DNA of 64,000 nt from Desulfosporosinus hippei DSM 8344 (GCF_900100785.1 NZ_FNCP01000019.1:29532-93531), one strand, 5' to 3'; positions 16,846 through 25,084 are shown, counted from the first letter of the stretch. Translations and numbers: made by a program. Notes: a model not told the origin generated them from the sequence alone.

Positions 16846-17634
16846 ATGAGGGAAAAAAGCCTTAAGATTGCCATTTCCGGTAAAGGTGGCGTGGGTAAAA
16901 CGACGTTGTCATCACTACTGTGCTATCTTTACGCTCGAGATGGACAGAGAGTTTTGGCGGTAGATGCTGACCCGGATGCCAATTTGGGAACGGCTTTAGG
17001 CTTTCCTCCAGAAATGTTGGCAAAGCTAACCCCTATTTCTGAAGAGCGAAAGCTTATCAAAGAACGTACCGGAGCAGAACCGGGAACGATTGGAGCGATT
17101 TACAGCCTTAATCCCCAGGTGGAGGACATTCCGGATACCTATGTTGCTGAATATCGGGGAATTAAACTTTTGCGGATGGGGTCAATTACCCAAGGAGGAA
17201 CCGGCTGTGCCTGCCCGGAAAATACTCTCTTAAAAAGTCTCTTGGATCATATTGTCCTGGAAAGAAATGAAATTGCGATTTTAGATATGGAAGCAGGACT
17301 TGAGCATTTTGGACGGGGGACAGCCAGGGGTGTGGATGCCTTTATTGTTGTGGTGGAACCAGGACGACGCAGTATTGAGACAGCCCAGGCAGTAGTAAAA
17401 CTTGCCAATGACCTAGGGGTTCAAAATGTTTACGCCGTCGTTAACAAAGTGCATGAAGGGCAATTGGCTGAGCTTGAACAAGAGATTAACTTTCTGCCGA
17501 TTTTAGGGCATTTTCCCTATGATCCTGTAGTTGTAGAAGCTGATTTTCGTGGCAAAAACCTCTTTGATCTAAGCGAAAGCTTTGTTCAAGAAGCTGAAAA
17601 GATCAAAGAGAAAATTGATTCGTTGCTTAGGTAG
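16846..17634 (+). CDS. cooC: CODH nickel-insertion ATPase
   Basis: CooC is a MinD-type P-loop ATPase that matures the C-cluster of CooS by delivering nickel. The 262-residue product has the deviant Walker A GKGGVGKTT near residue 12, the switch segment DADPDANLG, and the CxC motif in GGTGCACPENTLL used for metal binding at the dimer interface. DMEAGLEHFGRGTARGVD follows. ATG 16846 is behind GGGGTGA. It lies 130 bp downstream of cooS on the same strand, and a strong terminator follows. Confidence 0.95.
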   Translation: MREKSLKIAISGKGGVGKTTLSSLLCYLYARDGQRVLAVDADPDANLGTALGFPPEMLAKLTPISEERKLIKERTGAEPGTIGAIYSLNPQVEDIPDTYVAEYRGIKLLRMGSITQGGTGCACPENTLLKSLLDHIVLERNEIAILDMEAGLEHFGRGTARGVDAFIVVVEPGRRSIETAQAVVKLANDLGVQNVYAVVNKVHEGQLAELEQEINFLPILGHFPYDPVVVEADFRGKNLFDLSESFVQEAEKIKEKIDSLLR

Positions 17635-17651
17635 AACACCAACCTTAAAAG

Positions 17652-17704
17652 AATAGGCCTCCTTCTGTAGACTTTAAACAGCTGCAGGTGGAGGCCTATT
17701 TTAA
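17652..17704 (+). terminator. Terminator after cooC
   Basis: AATAGGCCTCC (17652-17662) pairs with GGAGGCCTATT (17690-17700), followed by TTAAT. Confidence 0.8.
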
Positions 17705-17706
17705 TG

Positions 17707-17748
17707 GAATTTAAAATCACTGACGAAATCGTCAATGGTTTTAAATTC
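17707..17748 (-). terminator. A/T-rich hairpin after the radical SAM gene
   Basis: GAATTTAAAATC and GGTTTTAAATTC pair, with a nested GACG/CGTC. It lies 38 bases past the stop of the minus-strand gene and probably serves as its 3' end. Confidence 0.45.
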
Positions 17749-17786
17749 TAATTTGAGGGTTGGCCTAGGATAATAGAGTAAAATGA

Positions 17787-19148
17787 TCAGTCCTCTGCTT
17801 TCTTAGAAGTCTGAGCTTGCTCCCAAATCTTATCGGCGACTTCTCCCCAAGCGGATGAAACATCCTGAAGTTTTTTAGTCAATTCCTCTACACTTTCTAG
17901 GTCCAGAACTTGAGTGGAATGGGCACCGGATTTATTGACCATCATTCTTAATTTATCGGGATTGTCCATAAGAGGACAAGGGCGCAAATGATTCTGATTA
18001 AAGGGCTGATTTTCACGATATTGGGCAAATAGGGGGGATTTTAAGGCCTCTAATATGCTGTTGACACGGATGTTGGTATCAGAATAATGAATGAAAGCAC
18101 AAGGTTCGATATCTCCATGGGCATTAATATGAAAATAGTTGCGTCCGCCTGCAATACACCCTTCAACATATTCCCCGTCATTCCAAAAATCCAAGGCAAA
18201 TATGGGCTTAGTATTTCTGATTTCTCGGATCCTATGATACATATACTTTCGTTGCTCAGGCTGGGCAATTAAATCCAGAGCGGCATTCTTTCCGACGGGA
18301 ACATAGGTGAAGTACCAAGCAAAAAGGCAGCCTTTTTCAATCATTAAGTCTACAAATTCATCAGAAGCTACGGTATTAGTGTTTTGGCGATGGTAGCAGG
18401 AGGAATAACCAAACCCTGCCCCTGCCTCCTTCAATAAATCCATGGACTTAATAACTTTGTCATAGGTGCCAATGCCTCGACGCTGATCCGTTGCTTCTCC
18501 GATCCCTTCAATACTGAAAGCCAGTACAAAATTACCAACTCGTACTAATTCCTGAGCAAAATCCTCATCCACCAAGGTACCATTAGTAAAGGCTAAAAAA
18601 GCACAGTCTTGATGTTTTTCCGCTAAGGCAATCAAATCATTTTTTCTGATTAAGGGTTCTCCGCCAGAGTACAGATACATAAAGATGCCTAGCTTTTTCC
18701 CTTGCTCAATGATATTGTCTAGTTCATCAAAGGATAATGAATGGTGCTGTTCATATTCACTGGCCCAACATCCGATGCATTTTAGATTACATGACGAGGT
18801 TGGATCCATCAAGATTGTCCAAGGAATATTACAATCATGTAACTTAGCAGTTTTCAGTGCTTTTTCTCGTCCAAGCAAAGTTGCTTTGATAAAAAAGTTT
18901 GTCAGGAACTTATTGCGAACATTAGGAGCAAGCTGGGTAAAGACAGCGTCAAATAGCTTATTATAACTACTGGAAGAGTCCACTGCATAGGTTTGTAAAT
19001 ATCTTATGGCCGTTTTAAAATCTTCATCACGAGCAATTCTGCTAAACAATTTTAGAATCACATTCATATTTTTTAGTCTATTTTTCTCGGCATAACCTAA
19101 AGCTCTCTTAAAGGCAAAGGTATAAATAAACTCCTTGATTCTTCTCAT
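17787..19148 (-). CDS. Radical SAM protein with C-terminal SPASM-like cysteines
   Basis: The 453-residue protein has an N-terminal helical extension of about 120 residues. The radical SAM cluster motif CNLKCIGC follows near residue 137, then YSGGEPL, FTNGTLVDE and FSIEG. The C-terminal part has CIAGGRNYFHINAHGDIEPC and RPCPLMDNP, cysteines arranged like auxiliary-cluster (SPASM/twitch) ligands. It presumably uses SAM cleavage to modify a peptide or lipid, but no small precursor gene is adjacent. ATG 19148 follows AAGGAGAG. It is divergent from a TetR gene, which could control it. Confidence 0.75.
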   Translation of the reverse strand: MRRIKEFIYTFAFKRALGYAEKNRLKNMNVILKLFSRIARDEDFKTAIRYLQTYAVDSSSSYNKLFDAVFTQLAPNVRNKFLTNFFIKATLLGREKALKTAKLHDCNIPWTILMDPTSSCNLKCIGCWASEYEQHHSLSFDELDNIIEQGKKLGIFMYLYSGGEPLIRKNDLIALAEKHQDCAFLAFTNGTLVDEDFAQELVRVGNFVLAFSIEGIGEATDQRRGIGTYDKVIKSMDLLKEAGAGFGYSSCYHRQNTNTVASDEFVDLMIEKGCLFAWYFTYVPVGKNAALDLIAQPEQRKYMYHRIREIRNTKPIFALDFWNDGEYVEGCIAGGRNYFHINAHGDIEPCAFIHYSDTNIRVNSILEALKSPLFAQYRENQPFNQNHLRPCPLMDNPDKLRMMVNKSGAHSTQVLDLESVEELTKKLQDVSSAWGEVADKIWEQAQTSKKAED

Positions 19149-19344
19149 ATCTACTCTCCTTCATCAACGGTTCGAAATTAAGTGAAATGCCATCTCGGCT
19201 GGAATAAGAACTAATATGAGAGTACATAATATGCAATTATCCTAAAGGAGTGAATTGGCTGTGATGAACTCCAGCCCCGGTTAAGTATAGGAGAGGCAGC
19301 ACTTATCCATTGCTTGGTGTGAGGGGAGGAGAAAAATAGTTCTC

Positions 19345-19392
19345 TTGACATGTGAGAGAATAGAAAATAGAATATAATTAACCGAACGGTTA
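19345..19392 (+). promoter_or_regulatory. tetR promoter with autoregulatory operator
   Basis: TTGACA (19345-19350), 17 bp, and TAGAAT (19368-19373) form a good promoter. The palindrome TAACCGAACGGTTA (19379-19392) starts just after the -10. The same site occurs at 20106-20119, which points to the encoded TetR as the binder. Confidence 0.75.
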
Positions 19393-19412
19393 GTTAAAAG
19401 GTGGGATTTAAG

Positions 19413-20027
19413 ATGTCTTCCAATGACAGTAATAGTTCTGTGGAAAAGATCCTTCAAGCAGCGGAAGAATTATTCGCAGAAAAAGGTTTTAATGGTACAA
19501 GTGTCAATCTGATAGCGGAAAAAGCAGAAGTTAACAAAGCTATGATCTATTATCATTTTAAAGATAAAAACGATCTTATAAATTCTATGTTTAAACGAAT
19601 CTTAAGCGAATCTGAGGGCTATGTAAGACGTGCTTTTGCAGCTCACTCTGATAATGGAAAAGAAGCTAGTCATCTGGATCATATTGAAGAGGAACTTAAA
19701 TTTTTAAGTAAACGAAAAAGGATTATCTCAGTTATGATGATGGAAGCGTTAAAAGGAGATGAGAAAGACAATTATTTCTTCAAATGCGCGGAAAGTGTTT
19801 TCAAACATGAATTGAAGGGTTTCAAAAATGAATCTGGTGAAATTGAGGAGAATTCTCCAGAACATCAGCTCGAATTAGTTTACGAATTTTTTACTGGTTT
19901 CGTTCCAATGATTGCGTTTGTTGTTTTCAATGAGAAATGGTGTGACTACTTTAAATGTGATTCGGATAAGGCTATGGAGTACTTTTTAGAGTCCTTTCGA
20001 CAGACTCATTTAGCGCCAAAGCTTTAA
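19413..20027 (+). CDS. TetR-family regulator
   Basis: ATG 19413 (after GGTGG) is preferred to GTG 19401. The 204-residue protein has the TetR HTH (EELFAEKGFNGTSVNLIAEK, then AMIYYHFKDKNDLINSMF) and a helical C-terminal domain. The operator TAACCG-N2-CGGTTA lies in its own promoter and in front of the methyltransferase gene 155 bp downstream, so both are likely in its regulon. The divergent radical SAM gene lacks a full copy of the site. The ligand is unknown. Confidence 0.85.
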   Translation: MSSNDSNSSVEKILQAAEELFAEKGFNGTSVNLIAEKAEVNKAMIYYHFKDKNDLINSMFKRILSESEGYVRRAFAAHSDNGKEASHLDHIEEELKFLSKRKRIISVMMMEALKGDEKDNYFFKCAESVFKHELKGFKNESGEIEENSPEHQLELVYEFFTGFVPMIAFVVFNEKWCDYFKCDSDKAMEYFLESFRQTHLAPKL

Positions 20028-20105
20028 AGCAGACAATGACTTTTCAGACTTGGCTTTAATTTCTTCAACACCCATTGCTTCAAGAGGAATATCGAAATGG
20101 CTTAT

Positions 20106-20119
20106 TAACCGGACGGTTG
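20106..20119 (+). promoter_or_regulatory. Second TetR operator, before the methyltransferase gene
   Basis: TAACCGGACGGTTG repeats the palindrome of the tetR promoter at 19379 with two changes, and is followed by GTTAGTAATAA as in the first copy (GTTAGTTAA). Confidence 0.7.
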
Positions 20120-20182
20120 GTTAGTAATAAACAGAGGACTTTTCCGAGTTTAGAAGCTTAAATATGAGAGGGGAGCTTATGT

Positions 20183-20737
20183 ATGAGTAACAGTGTTTGC
20201 CCATGGTGGTTAGGTTATTTTTTACTTAATCCTGTAAGGAGTATTATTCATAGCCCTGAAAAAGTACTGAAAAGTCATGTCAATAGAGGGATGTCGGTTC
20301 TAGACATAGGATGTGGAATGGGTTACTTCAGTTTGCCTATGGCAAAACTGGTTGGCGATAAGGGGCGTGTTCTAGCAATTGATCTCCAAGAAAAAATGTT
20401 AACGGCTCTGAACAGAAGAGCTATGAAGGCAAATTTGACAAACAATATAGAAACAAGGCTTTGTTTAAGTAACTCCCTAAACATCGATGATCTAACGGGG
20501 ACAATAGATTTTGCCTTAGCTTTTGCTATGGTTCATGAGGTTCCCGATAAAGATAGGCTTTTGCTGGAAATACATAAGGCGTTAAAACCGGGCGGCAAGC
20601 TTCTAATTGCTGAACCCAAAGGGCATGTTAAGGAAAAAGATTTTAATGATTGTCTAAATTTAGCCCGTAGTATAGGCTTTAATCTTGCAGAGAAACCTGA
20701 AGTTGGTAAGAGCTTCTCTGCTCTGCTTACAAAGTAG
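20183..20737 (+). CDS. Class I SAM-dependent methyltransferase
   Basis: ATG 20183 follows GAGGGGAGC. The 184-residue protein has motif I VLDIGCGMGYFSLPMAK near residue 40, acidic motif II AIDLQEKM, and LKPGGKLLIAEPKGHV (post-motif III), the Rossmann methyltransferase pattern of the UbiE/arsenite-methyltransferase type. Two Trp and a Cys-Pro at the start (SNSVCPWWLGYFLLNP) are typical of a group of small anaerobe methyltransferases. The upstream TetR palindrome suggests an induced detoxification or lipid-modification role. The substrate is not evident. Confidence 0.8.
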   Translation: MSNSVCPWWLGYFLLNPVRSIIHSPEKVLKSHVNRGMSVLDIGCGMGYFSLPMAKLVGDKGRVLAIDLQEKMLTALNRRAMKANLTNNIETRLCLSNSLNIDDLTGTIDFALAFAMVHEVPDKDRLLLEIHKALKPGGKLLIAEPKGHVKEKDFNDCLNLARSIGFNLAEKPEVGKSFSALLTK

Positions 20738-20749
20738 GCGCTCTTTTCC

Positions 20750-20806
20750 ACGCACCAGTTCCACTAAAGTGGATACCTTCATTGGAGAGGAGTTGTTTTT
20801 AATCTC
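20750..20806 (-). pseudogene. Fragment of an MGMT-family gene
   Basis: About 57 bases are roughly 80 percent alike to 12879-12935 inside the MGMT gene, with one single-base gap. The core GGATACCTTCATTGGA is identical. Read on the minus strand it gives KQLLSNEGIHF preceded by an in-frame stop, matching RQLLSNEGIHL of the intact protein. No other part of an MGMT gene is present, so this is a gene remnant rather than a working copy. Confidence 0.75.
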
Positions 20807-20851
20807 ATGTTATAATGAAGGTAGTTGGAAAAAGCTTAGGAGGATTTAGCA

Positions 20852-21379
20852 ATGGACAATAATGATATCCTAATTAGATTAAGATATGCTCTGAATTTTA
20901 GGGACAAGGAAATGGTAGAGATATTTAAGCTTGGTGGAGTGGAACTGGATGAAGAAACAGTGAGAAAGCTGCTCATAAAATCAAAAGATGTTTATCGCTA
21001 CTATAACGAAGTTGACGAACCTAACGACATAGAAGATGAGGAAGAAAACATAAAATGCAGAAACAGTACGCTAGAGTCATTCCTGAATGGTTTTATTATC
21101 TATAAAAGAGGAAAGCAAGAGCCTAAACCAGATCAAAGGTCACAGCCGGGGCTGAAAAATAATGACAATCCTAATAATATGTTGCTTAAGAAATTGAAAA
21201 TAGCCCTATCACTTACCAGTGATGACATGATCGACATCTTAAAAGAAACTGGAGTCATCGTAACCAAAGGAGAATTAGGCGCACTCTTACGAAAGGAAGG
21301 TCATAAGAATTACAAAGAGTGTGGGGATAAATACGCCAGAAATTTCTTGAAAGGACTAGCTAAAAAATACAGGGGATAG
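20852..21379 (+). CDS. DUF1456-family protein (YehS-like)
   Basis: ATG 20852 follows AGGAGG. The 175-residue protein contains two copies of a module of about 65 residues: NDILIRLRYALNFRDKEMVE near the start and LKKLKIALSLTSDDMIDIL near residue 112. Each is followed by a 'GV...T..ELGALLRKEGH'-type segment and a small all-helical end. This duplicated layout is the hallmark of DUF1456. The linker between the repeats is acidic and Pro/Asn-rich. No function is established. A TATAAT at 20809 in front supports independent transcription. Confidence 0.75.
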   Translation: MDNNDILIRLRYALNFRDKEMVEIFKLGGVELDEETVRKLLIKSKDVYRYYNEVDEPNDIEDEEENIKCRNSTLESFLNGFIIYKRGKQEPKPDQRSQPGLKNNDNPNNMLLKKLKIALSLTSDDMIDILKETGVIVTKGELGALLRKEGHKNYKECGDKYARNFLKGLAKKYRG

Positions 21380-21418
21380 ACACCCTTTAGATTTTTTGGA
21401 GAGAAAAGGTTCAGATCC

Positions 21419-22459
21419 TTATTGTGGGGAAGAGAGGGATCGTTTAACAGAAATGATCTCTGCCAGAATACTTATGGCAATTTCGGATGGGGTTTGAGCA
21501 TTTATATCTAAACCGATCGGCGCCTTTAAACTTGCCAGAGCTTGAGAAGAATATCCTTTCTCTCGCAAGAAGTTTACAATGGCGGCGATCTTTTTTGTAC
21601 TGCCCAGCATACCTACATATTTAGTCGGAAAGTTGAGAACCTCCTTGAGGCATTCTGCATCCGTAGGATGACTTCTCGTCGCAATGACAACATACGTATC
21701 CCTGTTCGGTTCATACCTCTTGATCCCGTCAGCAAAATCACTGCAGATAACTGATTGGGCACAGGAGAACAACTCCGGCAGGGCAAATGTCGGACGATCG
21801 TCAATTACCGACACTTGGAAATCCAGTGCCTTGGCATAAAAAGCAACTTCTCTGGCCACGTGGCCAGCCCCTAAGATTAATAAGCGCTCTGTTTTTTTGA
21901 CTGGATCCACGAACCAGCGATACTCTTCACTGTTTCCAATCACTTCAGCTGGCTTGCCGGAGATGATTTCTTGCCTTTTTATTGCTGAGAGCACCAATTC
22001 GTTTTGAGGTTGCCCCAAGAGAAGATTGCCATTTGTATCAAAGATACTCCTGGAATAAGGCGGAATCAGAGAAGTCACCAACACTGAATCTTTTCCCCTG
22101 TTCAGAAGATCCTGAAGGAATTGCCAGAAATTCTTATCTTGGATGGGCTCTAATAAAACATCGATAGTAGCCCCACAAACTGAAAACTTATCAGTGTGGG
22201 ACTCCAGATTTATGGCTTGGTGAAAAATTTCAACGTAAATTTCTTCGTTGGAGGTTAAGAGTGCTAAGGCTCTGTTGGTGATAAGCTTTTCCGCAGTTCC
22301 TCCTCCAATAGTACCAATTGTTTGGCCGGTGTCCATAACCAACATTTGCGTACCTAAATCACGGGGTGTAGAGCCCTCCGTACGAATAATAGTGGCCAGT
22401 ATAGCTTTTGCTGGCCTAGCTTGCGCCTTTACAATAGCTTGTAAAATAGTTTCCTCCAT
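21419..22459 (-). CDS. XdhC/CoxI-family molybdenum hydroxylase maturation factor
   Basis: ATG 22459 follows AAGGGGG by about six bases. A longer in-frame reading to 22552 would run through a hairpin element and is unlikely. The 346-residue protein has the XdhC N-domain (IRTEGSTPRDLGTQMLV, TIGGGTAE) and a Rossmann domain LLILGAGHVAREVAFYAKAL, then VIDDRP and VIATRSHPTD. XdhC binds molybdenum cofactor and helps sulfurate and insert it into xanthine dehydrogenase-type enzymes. No such enzyme is encoded nearby, so the client lies elsewhere. Confidence 0.85.
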   Translation of the reverse strand: MEETILQAIVKAQARPAKAILATIIRTEGSTPRDLGTQMLVMDTGQTIGTIGGGTAEKLITNRALALLTSNEEIYVEIFHQAINLESHTDKFSVCGATIDVLLEPIQDKNFWQFLQDLLNRGKDSVLVTSLIPPYSRSIFDTNGNLLLGQPQNELVLSAIKRQEIISGKPAEVIGNSEEYRWFVDPVKKTERLLILGAGHVAREVAFYAKALDFQVSVIDDRPTFALPELFSCAQSVICSDFADGIKRYEPNRDTYVVIATRSHPTDAECLKEVLNFPTKYVGMLGSTKKIAAIVNFLREKGYSSQALASLKAPIGLDINAQTPSEIAISILAEIISVKRSLSSPQ

Positions 22460-22476
22460 GGAAGCACCCCCTTGTT

Positions 22477-22517
22477 GCTGTTTTCTGATATCAAACAGCG
22501 ATGGATTATAGCTTTTT
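22477..22517 (-). repeat. Second copy of the GCTGTTT-GATATC-AAACAGC element, in the xdhC leader
   Basis: The palindrome GCTGTTTT..GATATC..AAACAGC (22477-22499), followed on the plus strand by ATTATAGC and T5, matches the element at 1155-1197 (GCTGTTT..GATATC..AAACAGC, then TTATAGCA and T6). On the minus strand both copies read GCTATAA, a short spacer, then the palindrome, so this copy could combine a TATAAT box with a hairpin in the 5' UTR of xdhC. The left outer arm of copy 1 is missing here. Confidence 0.6.
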
Positions 22518-22595
22518 AAAATTGGAGGGAAATGAAAAACTTTGCGACTCATCGATTCTCTTGTATTATAATCGGCTTATTGTTCTGCTAATTCA

Positions 22596-22808
22596 TTAAG
22601 AAAGGATATATTCTAAGAGTTCTTTTACTTCAGTTGGAAGTAGCATTCCCGTGCCGTTGCATTCCTTACAGACAATAAGGGGTGGATCATCTTGTTTTCC
22701 TGGTAATTTCTTGTCAACAACGTTTAATCTCTTGCGTGTCGGGTTCACGGTTTTTCCGAGGCCAAAACACTTGGGGCATTTCTTATCAAGAACATATCTT
22801 TCAGTCAT
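22596..22808 (-). CDS. Small protein with DnaJ-type zinc-finger cysteines
   Basis: I choose the ATG at 22808 (nine bases after GGGAGG) over upstream in-frame starts, giving 70 residues. It has two CxxCxGxG-type knuckles, CPKCFGLGKT near residue 11 and CKECNGTG near residue 47, as in the zinc region of DnaJ. It lacks the J domain and substrate-binding parts. Such mini zinc-finger proteins are annotated as hypothetical. It is downstream of nothing on its strand and precedes xdhC by about 137 bp, so co-transcription is possible. Confidence 0.65.
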   Translation of the reverse strand: MTERYVLDKKCPKCFGLGKTVNPTRKRLNVVDKKLPGKQDDPPLIVCKECNGTGMLLPTEVKELLEYILS

Positions 22809-23032
22809 GGTTAACATCCTCCCTCTCAATTGGTATTATTAATAGCATCATATTCGAAGTAACTATAAAAGAATATTAATTGTGGCATTGAATTATTATA
22901 TGGTGAGCGAACTTCAAAGAGCTTTGGTCAATAAATTTTCAGATTTTGACATTAACGAATCGTAACCACAAAAGATACGTAAAAGGATGTGTTTTTAAAT
23001 TATTTAGCTTTAACCTTGTGTGGACTTTTGGC

Positions 23033-23061
23033 TTGAAGGTCTATAGTACTTCACATATAAT
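23033..23061 (+). promoter_or_regulatory. Promoter of the GGDEF-sigma operon
   Basis: TTGAAG (23033-23038), 17 bp, TATAAT (23056-23061), 77 bp before the start of the diguanylate cyclase gene. It is a sigma-A-type match. Confidence 0.65.
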
Positions 23062-23138
23062 ATAGCAGATAAAGACTTTTTAATAATACCCAATTAAGCC
23101 GATTTTTTACACCTGAGAGTGAGAGTGTGAGGTGTTTA

Positions 23139-24287
23139 ATGGTAACATTAAAAACATTGGATTCCAGCATTATTTCATTTATCATTTTAGTATTGATATA
23201 TATCAATGTATACAATCGTTCAGAAAAGGTATTTATGCACTATAGACTATTCATTTATATGATACAGGCCAATATGGTTTTAATTATTGTCGACATCTTG
23301 GCTTGGGTTTTCAATGGACTACCGGGTACTCTGAACCTAATATCCAATACTGGGTTTAATCTGTTGCTCTATATCCTAGTGCCGGTAGCCCCCTCGCTGT
23401 GGGTGATATATGCTAATTTTCATATATTTAGGGATGAAAAGAGAATATTTAAGGCAACTCGTGTGTTGGTGGCTTTTATAGTTATCAACGCTGTGATATC
23501 GGTAATGAGTCTTTTCACAGGCTGGTTTTTCATTGTTGATACAGGAAATATCTATCATCGAGGAGAGTATTTTTGGGTTCATGTTGTTTATTGTTATTTG
23601 CTGTTAGTCTATTCCTTTTTTTATGTCCTTATAAATCGGAGCCTGATTGAAAAACGTCATTATTATTCACTTTTGTTGTTTTTTATTCCTCAAACCATTG
23701 GAACTTCGATTCAGATGCTCTGTTATGGAGTAACATATAATTGGACAGGCATGATGTTGTCTCTGCTAATTATATATTTCAACATCCAAGATCGAGGATT
23801 AAATACTGATTATCTCACTGGAGTCTATAATCGAAGACAGCTGGATGGATATATCAATGGGAAAATTCGAAATAGTGCCGACGGAAAATCATTCTCCGCT
23901 ATCTTGATTGATTTAAATGATTTCAAATCAATCAATGACAAGTTTGGTCATGAAACTGGAGATCAAGCATTAAAAGATACGGTTGGGATACTAAGAAAAA
24001 GTCTGCGTCTAAACGATTTTGTGGCAAGGTTTGGTGGAGATGAATTTGTTGTTATCATGGACATCAATAATAGGGAGTTGCTAAAGCAGGCAGTTAACAG
24101 AATAAGGAGTAATATTGAAGAGTTCAATGAGAGCAGCATAAAGCCTTATAAGCTAAGCTTTTCGATGGGATATGATATCTATGATTGCAATTCTAAAATG
24201 AAATCTGATGATTTTTTTAATCACATTGATACCCTCATGTATAATAATAAAAAGCAAGTACTTTCGGTTGGTAGAGGTGAGCTTTGA
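23139..24287 (+). CDS. Membrane-bound diguanylate cyclase
   Basis: ATG 23139 follows GTGAGGTG. A GTG at 23127 is less likely. The 382-residue protein has about seven membrane segments in residues 10-220, then a GGDEF domain with DYLTGVYNRRQ, LIDLNDFKSINDKFGHETGD and ARFGGDEF. RLND lies five residues before GGDEF and fits the inhibitory I-site (RxxD), so synthesis of cyclic di-GMP from GTP should be feedback-inhibited. The stop TGA shares one base with the ATG of the sigma factor gene (TGATG), so the two are translationally coupled. The N-terminal domain presumably senses a membrane or external cue. Confidence 0.88.
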   Translation: MVTLKTLDSSIISFIILVLIYINVYNRSEKVFMHYRLFIYMIQANMVLIIVDILAWVFNGLPGTLNLISNTGFNLLLYILVPVAPSLWVIYANFHIFRDEKRIFKATRVLVAFIVINAVISVMSLFTGWFFIVDTGNIYHRGEYFWVHVVYCYLLLVYSFFYVLINRSLIEKRHYYSLLLFFIPQTIGTSIQMLCYGVTYNWTGMMLSLLIIYFNIQDRGLNTDYLTGVYNRRQLDGYINGKIRNSADGKSFSAILIDLNDFKSINDKFGHETGDQALKDTVGILRKSLRLNDFVARFGGDEFVVIMDINNRELLKQAVNRIRSNIEEFNESSIKPYKLSFSMGYDIYDCNSKMKSDDFFNHIDTLMYNNKKQVLSVGRGEL

Positions 24288-25084
24288 TGTCGGAGGAATT
24301 AGAGAGCCAATTTGAGACGTTTTATCACGAGTACTATGAAAAGTTGTTTAGGACGGCCTTTCGTCTAACGGGTAATAGGGAAGATGCCCAAGATGTCATT
24401 CAAGAAGCTTATATCAATGCCTATCGATCCTTTTCGAAGTTTAACCACGCTAGTTCCTTTGGAACTTGGATCTATAAAATACTGCTGAATTGTACCTATC
24501 GCTATATGACGAAACGTGATAAAGTTCCAATTCATATTATCACGGCTGAAAGAGGGATATCTGAAACAGAGTTTTGGGAATCAATGAAATCCAAGGAGTC
24601 TGTTGAAGAGCATGCTATAGTTGAAGACATCCGCGAAACCTGCCTGCAGCTGTTTCTGAACTGTATCCCTAAGAAACAGCGGATTGCCTTCACTTTGAAA
24701 ATTCTAATGGAGTTATCAATTGAGGAAGTCGCCGATATTATGGGTATATCTGAGAGTGCTGTCAAAATAAATGTCTATCGAGCAAAACAGCATTTGAAAG
24801 ACAACATGGAAGACAAATGTTCGTTTATTGATCCGGAAAATCCTTGCCAATGTGGAAACTGGGTGAAGTATCTGATCGATAACGGAAAGATAGACCTTAT
24901 TTCTCCCCATAACCCAGTAAGAAGGAGAAGTACTGCAGAAATGTCTTCGATCTGGACAGAAATAGATTTTTTGAGAAAAACAATTCGGCTGTATGATCAA
25001 CAGCCGGGCCATACATCCTATCCAGAATTTAGGGAGAAAATCAGGGAAATCATTGCTCAACAGACTCTAAAAATACTTACATAA
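24287..25084 (+). CDS. ECF-type sigma factor with Cys-containing C-terminal extension
   Basis: ATG 24287 overlaps the stop of the cyclase gene. The 265-residue protein has sigma region 2 (RLTGNREDAQDVIQEAYINA, FGTWIYKILLNC) and region 4 (ELSIEEVADIMGISESAVKI, YRAKQHL). ECF factors are usually about 190 residues. Here roughly 90 more follow, including DPENPCQCGNWVKYLIDNG, which could bind a metal or cluster. No anti-sigma gene is adjacent, so the extension may do the regulating. Coupling to a diguanylate cyclase suggests one signal drives both cyclic di-GMP and a transcription programme (inference). Confidence 0.85.
   Translation: MSEELESQFETFYHEYYEKLFRTAFRLTGNREDAQDVIQEAYINAYRSFSKFNHASSFGTWIYKILLNCTYRYMTKRDKVPIHIITAERGISETEFWESMKSKESVEEHAIVEDIRETCLQLFLNCIPKKQRIAFTLKILMELSIEEVADIMGISESAVKINVYRAKQHLKDNMEDKCSFIDPENPCQCGNWVKYLIDNGKIDLISPHNPVRRRSTAEMSSIWTEIDFLRKTIRLYDQQPGHTSYPEFREKIREIIAQQTLKILT

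Noticed and set aside
22459..22552. A longer XdhC N-terminus starting at 22552
   Set aside because: The extra 31 codons run through a hairpin element, and the family pattern plus GGGGG site favour ATG 22459.
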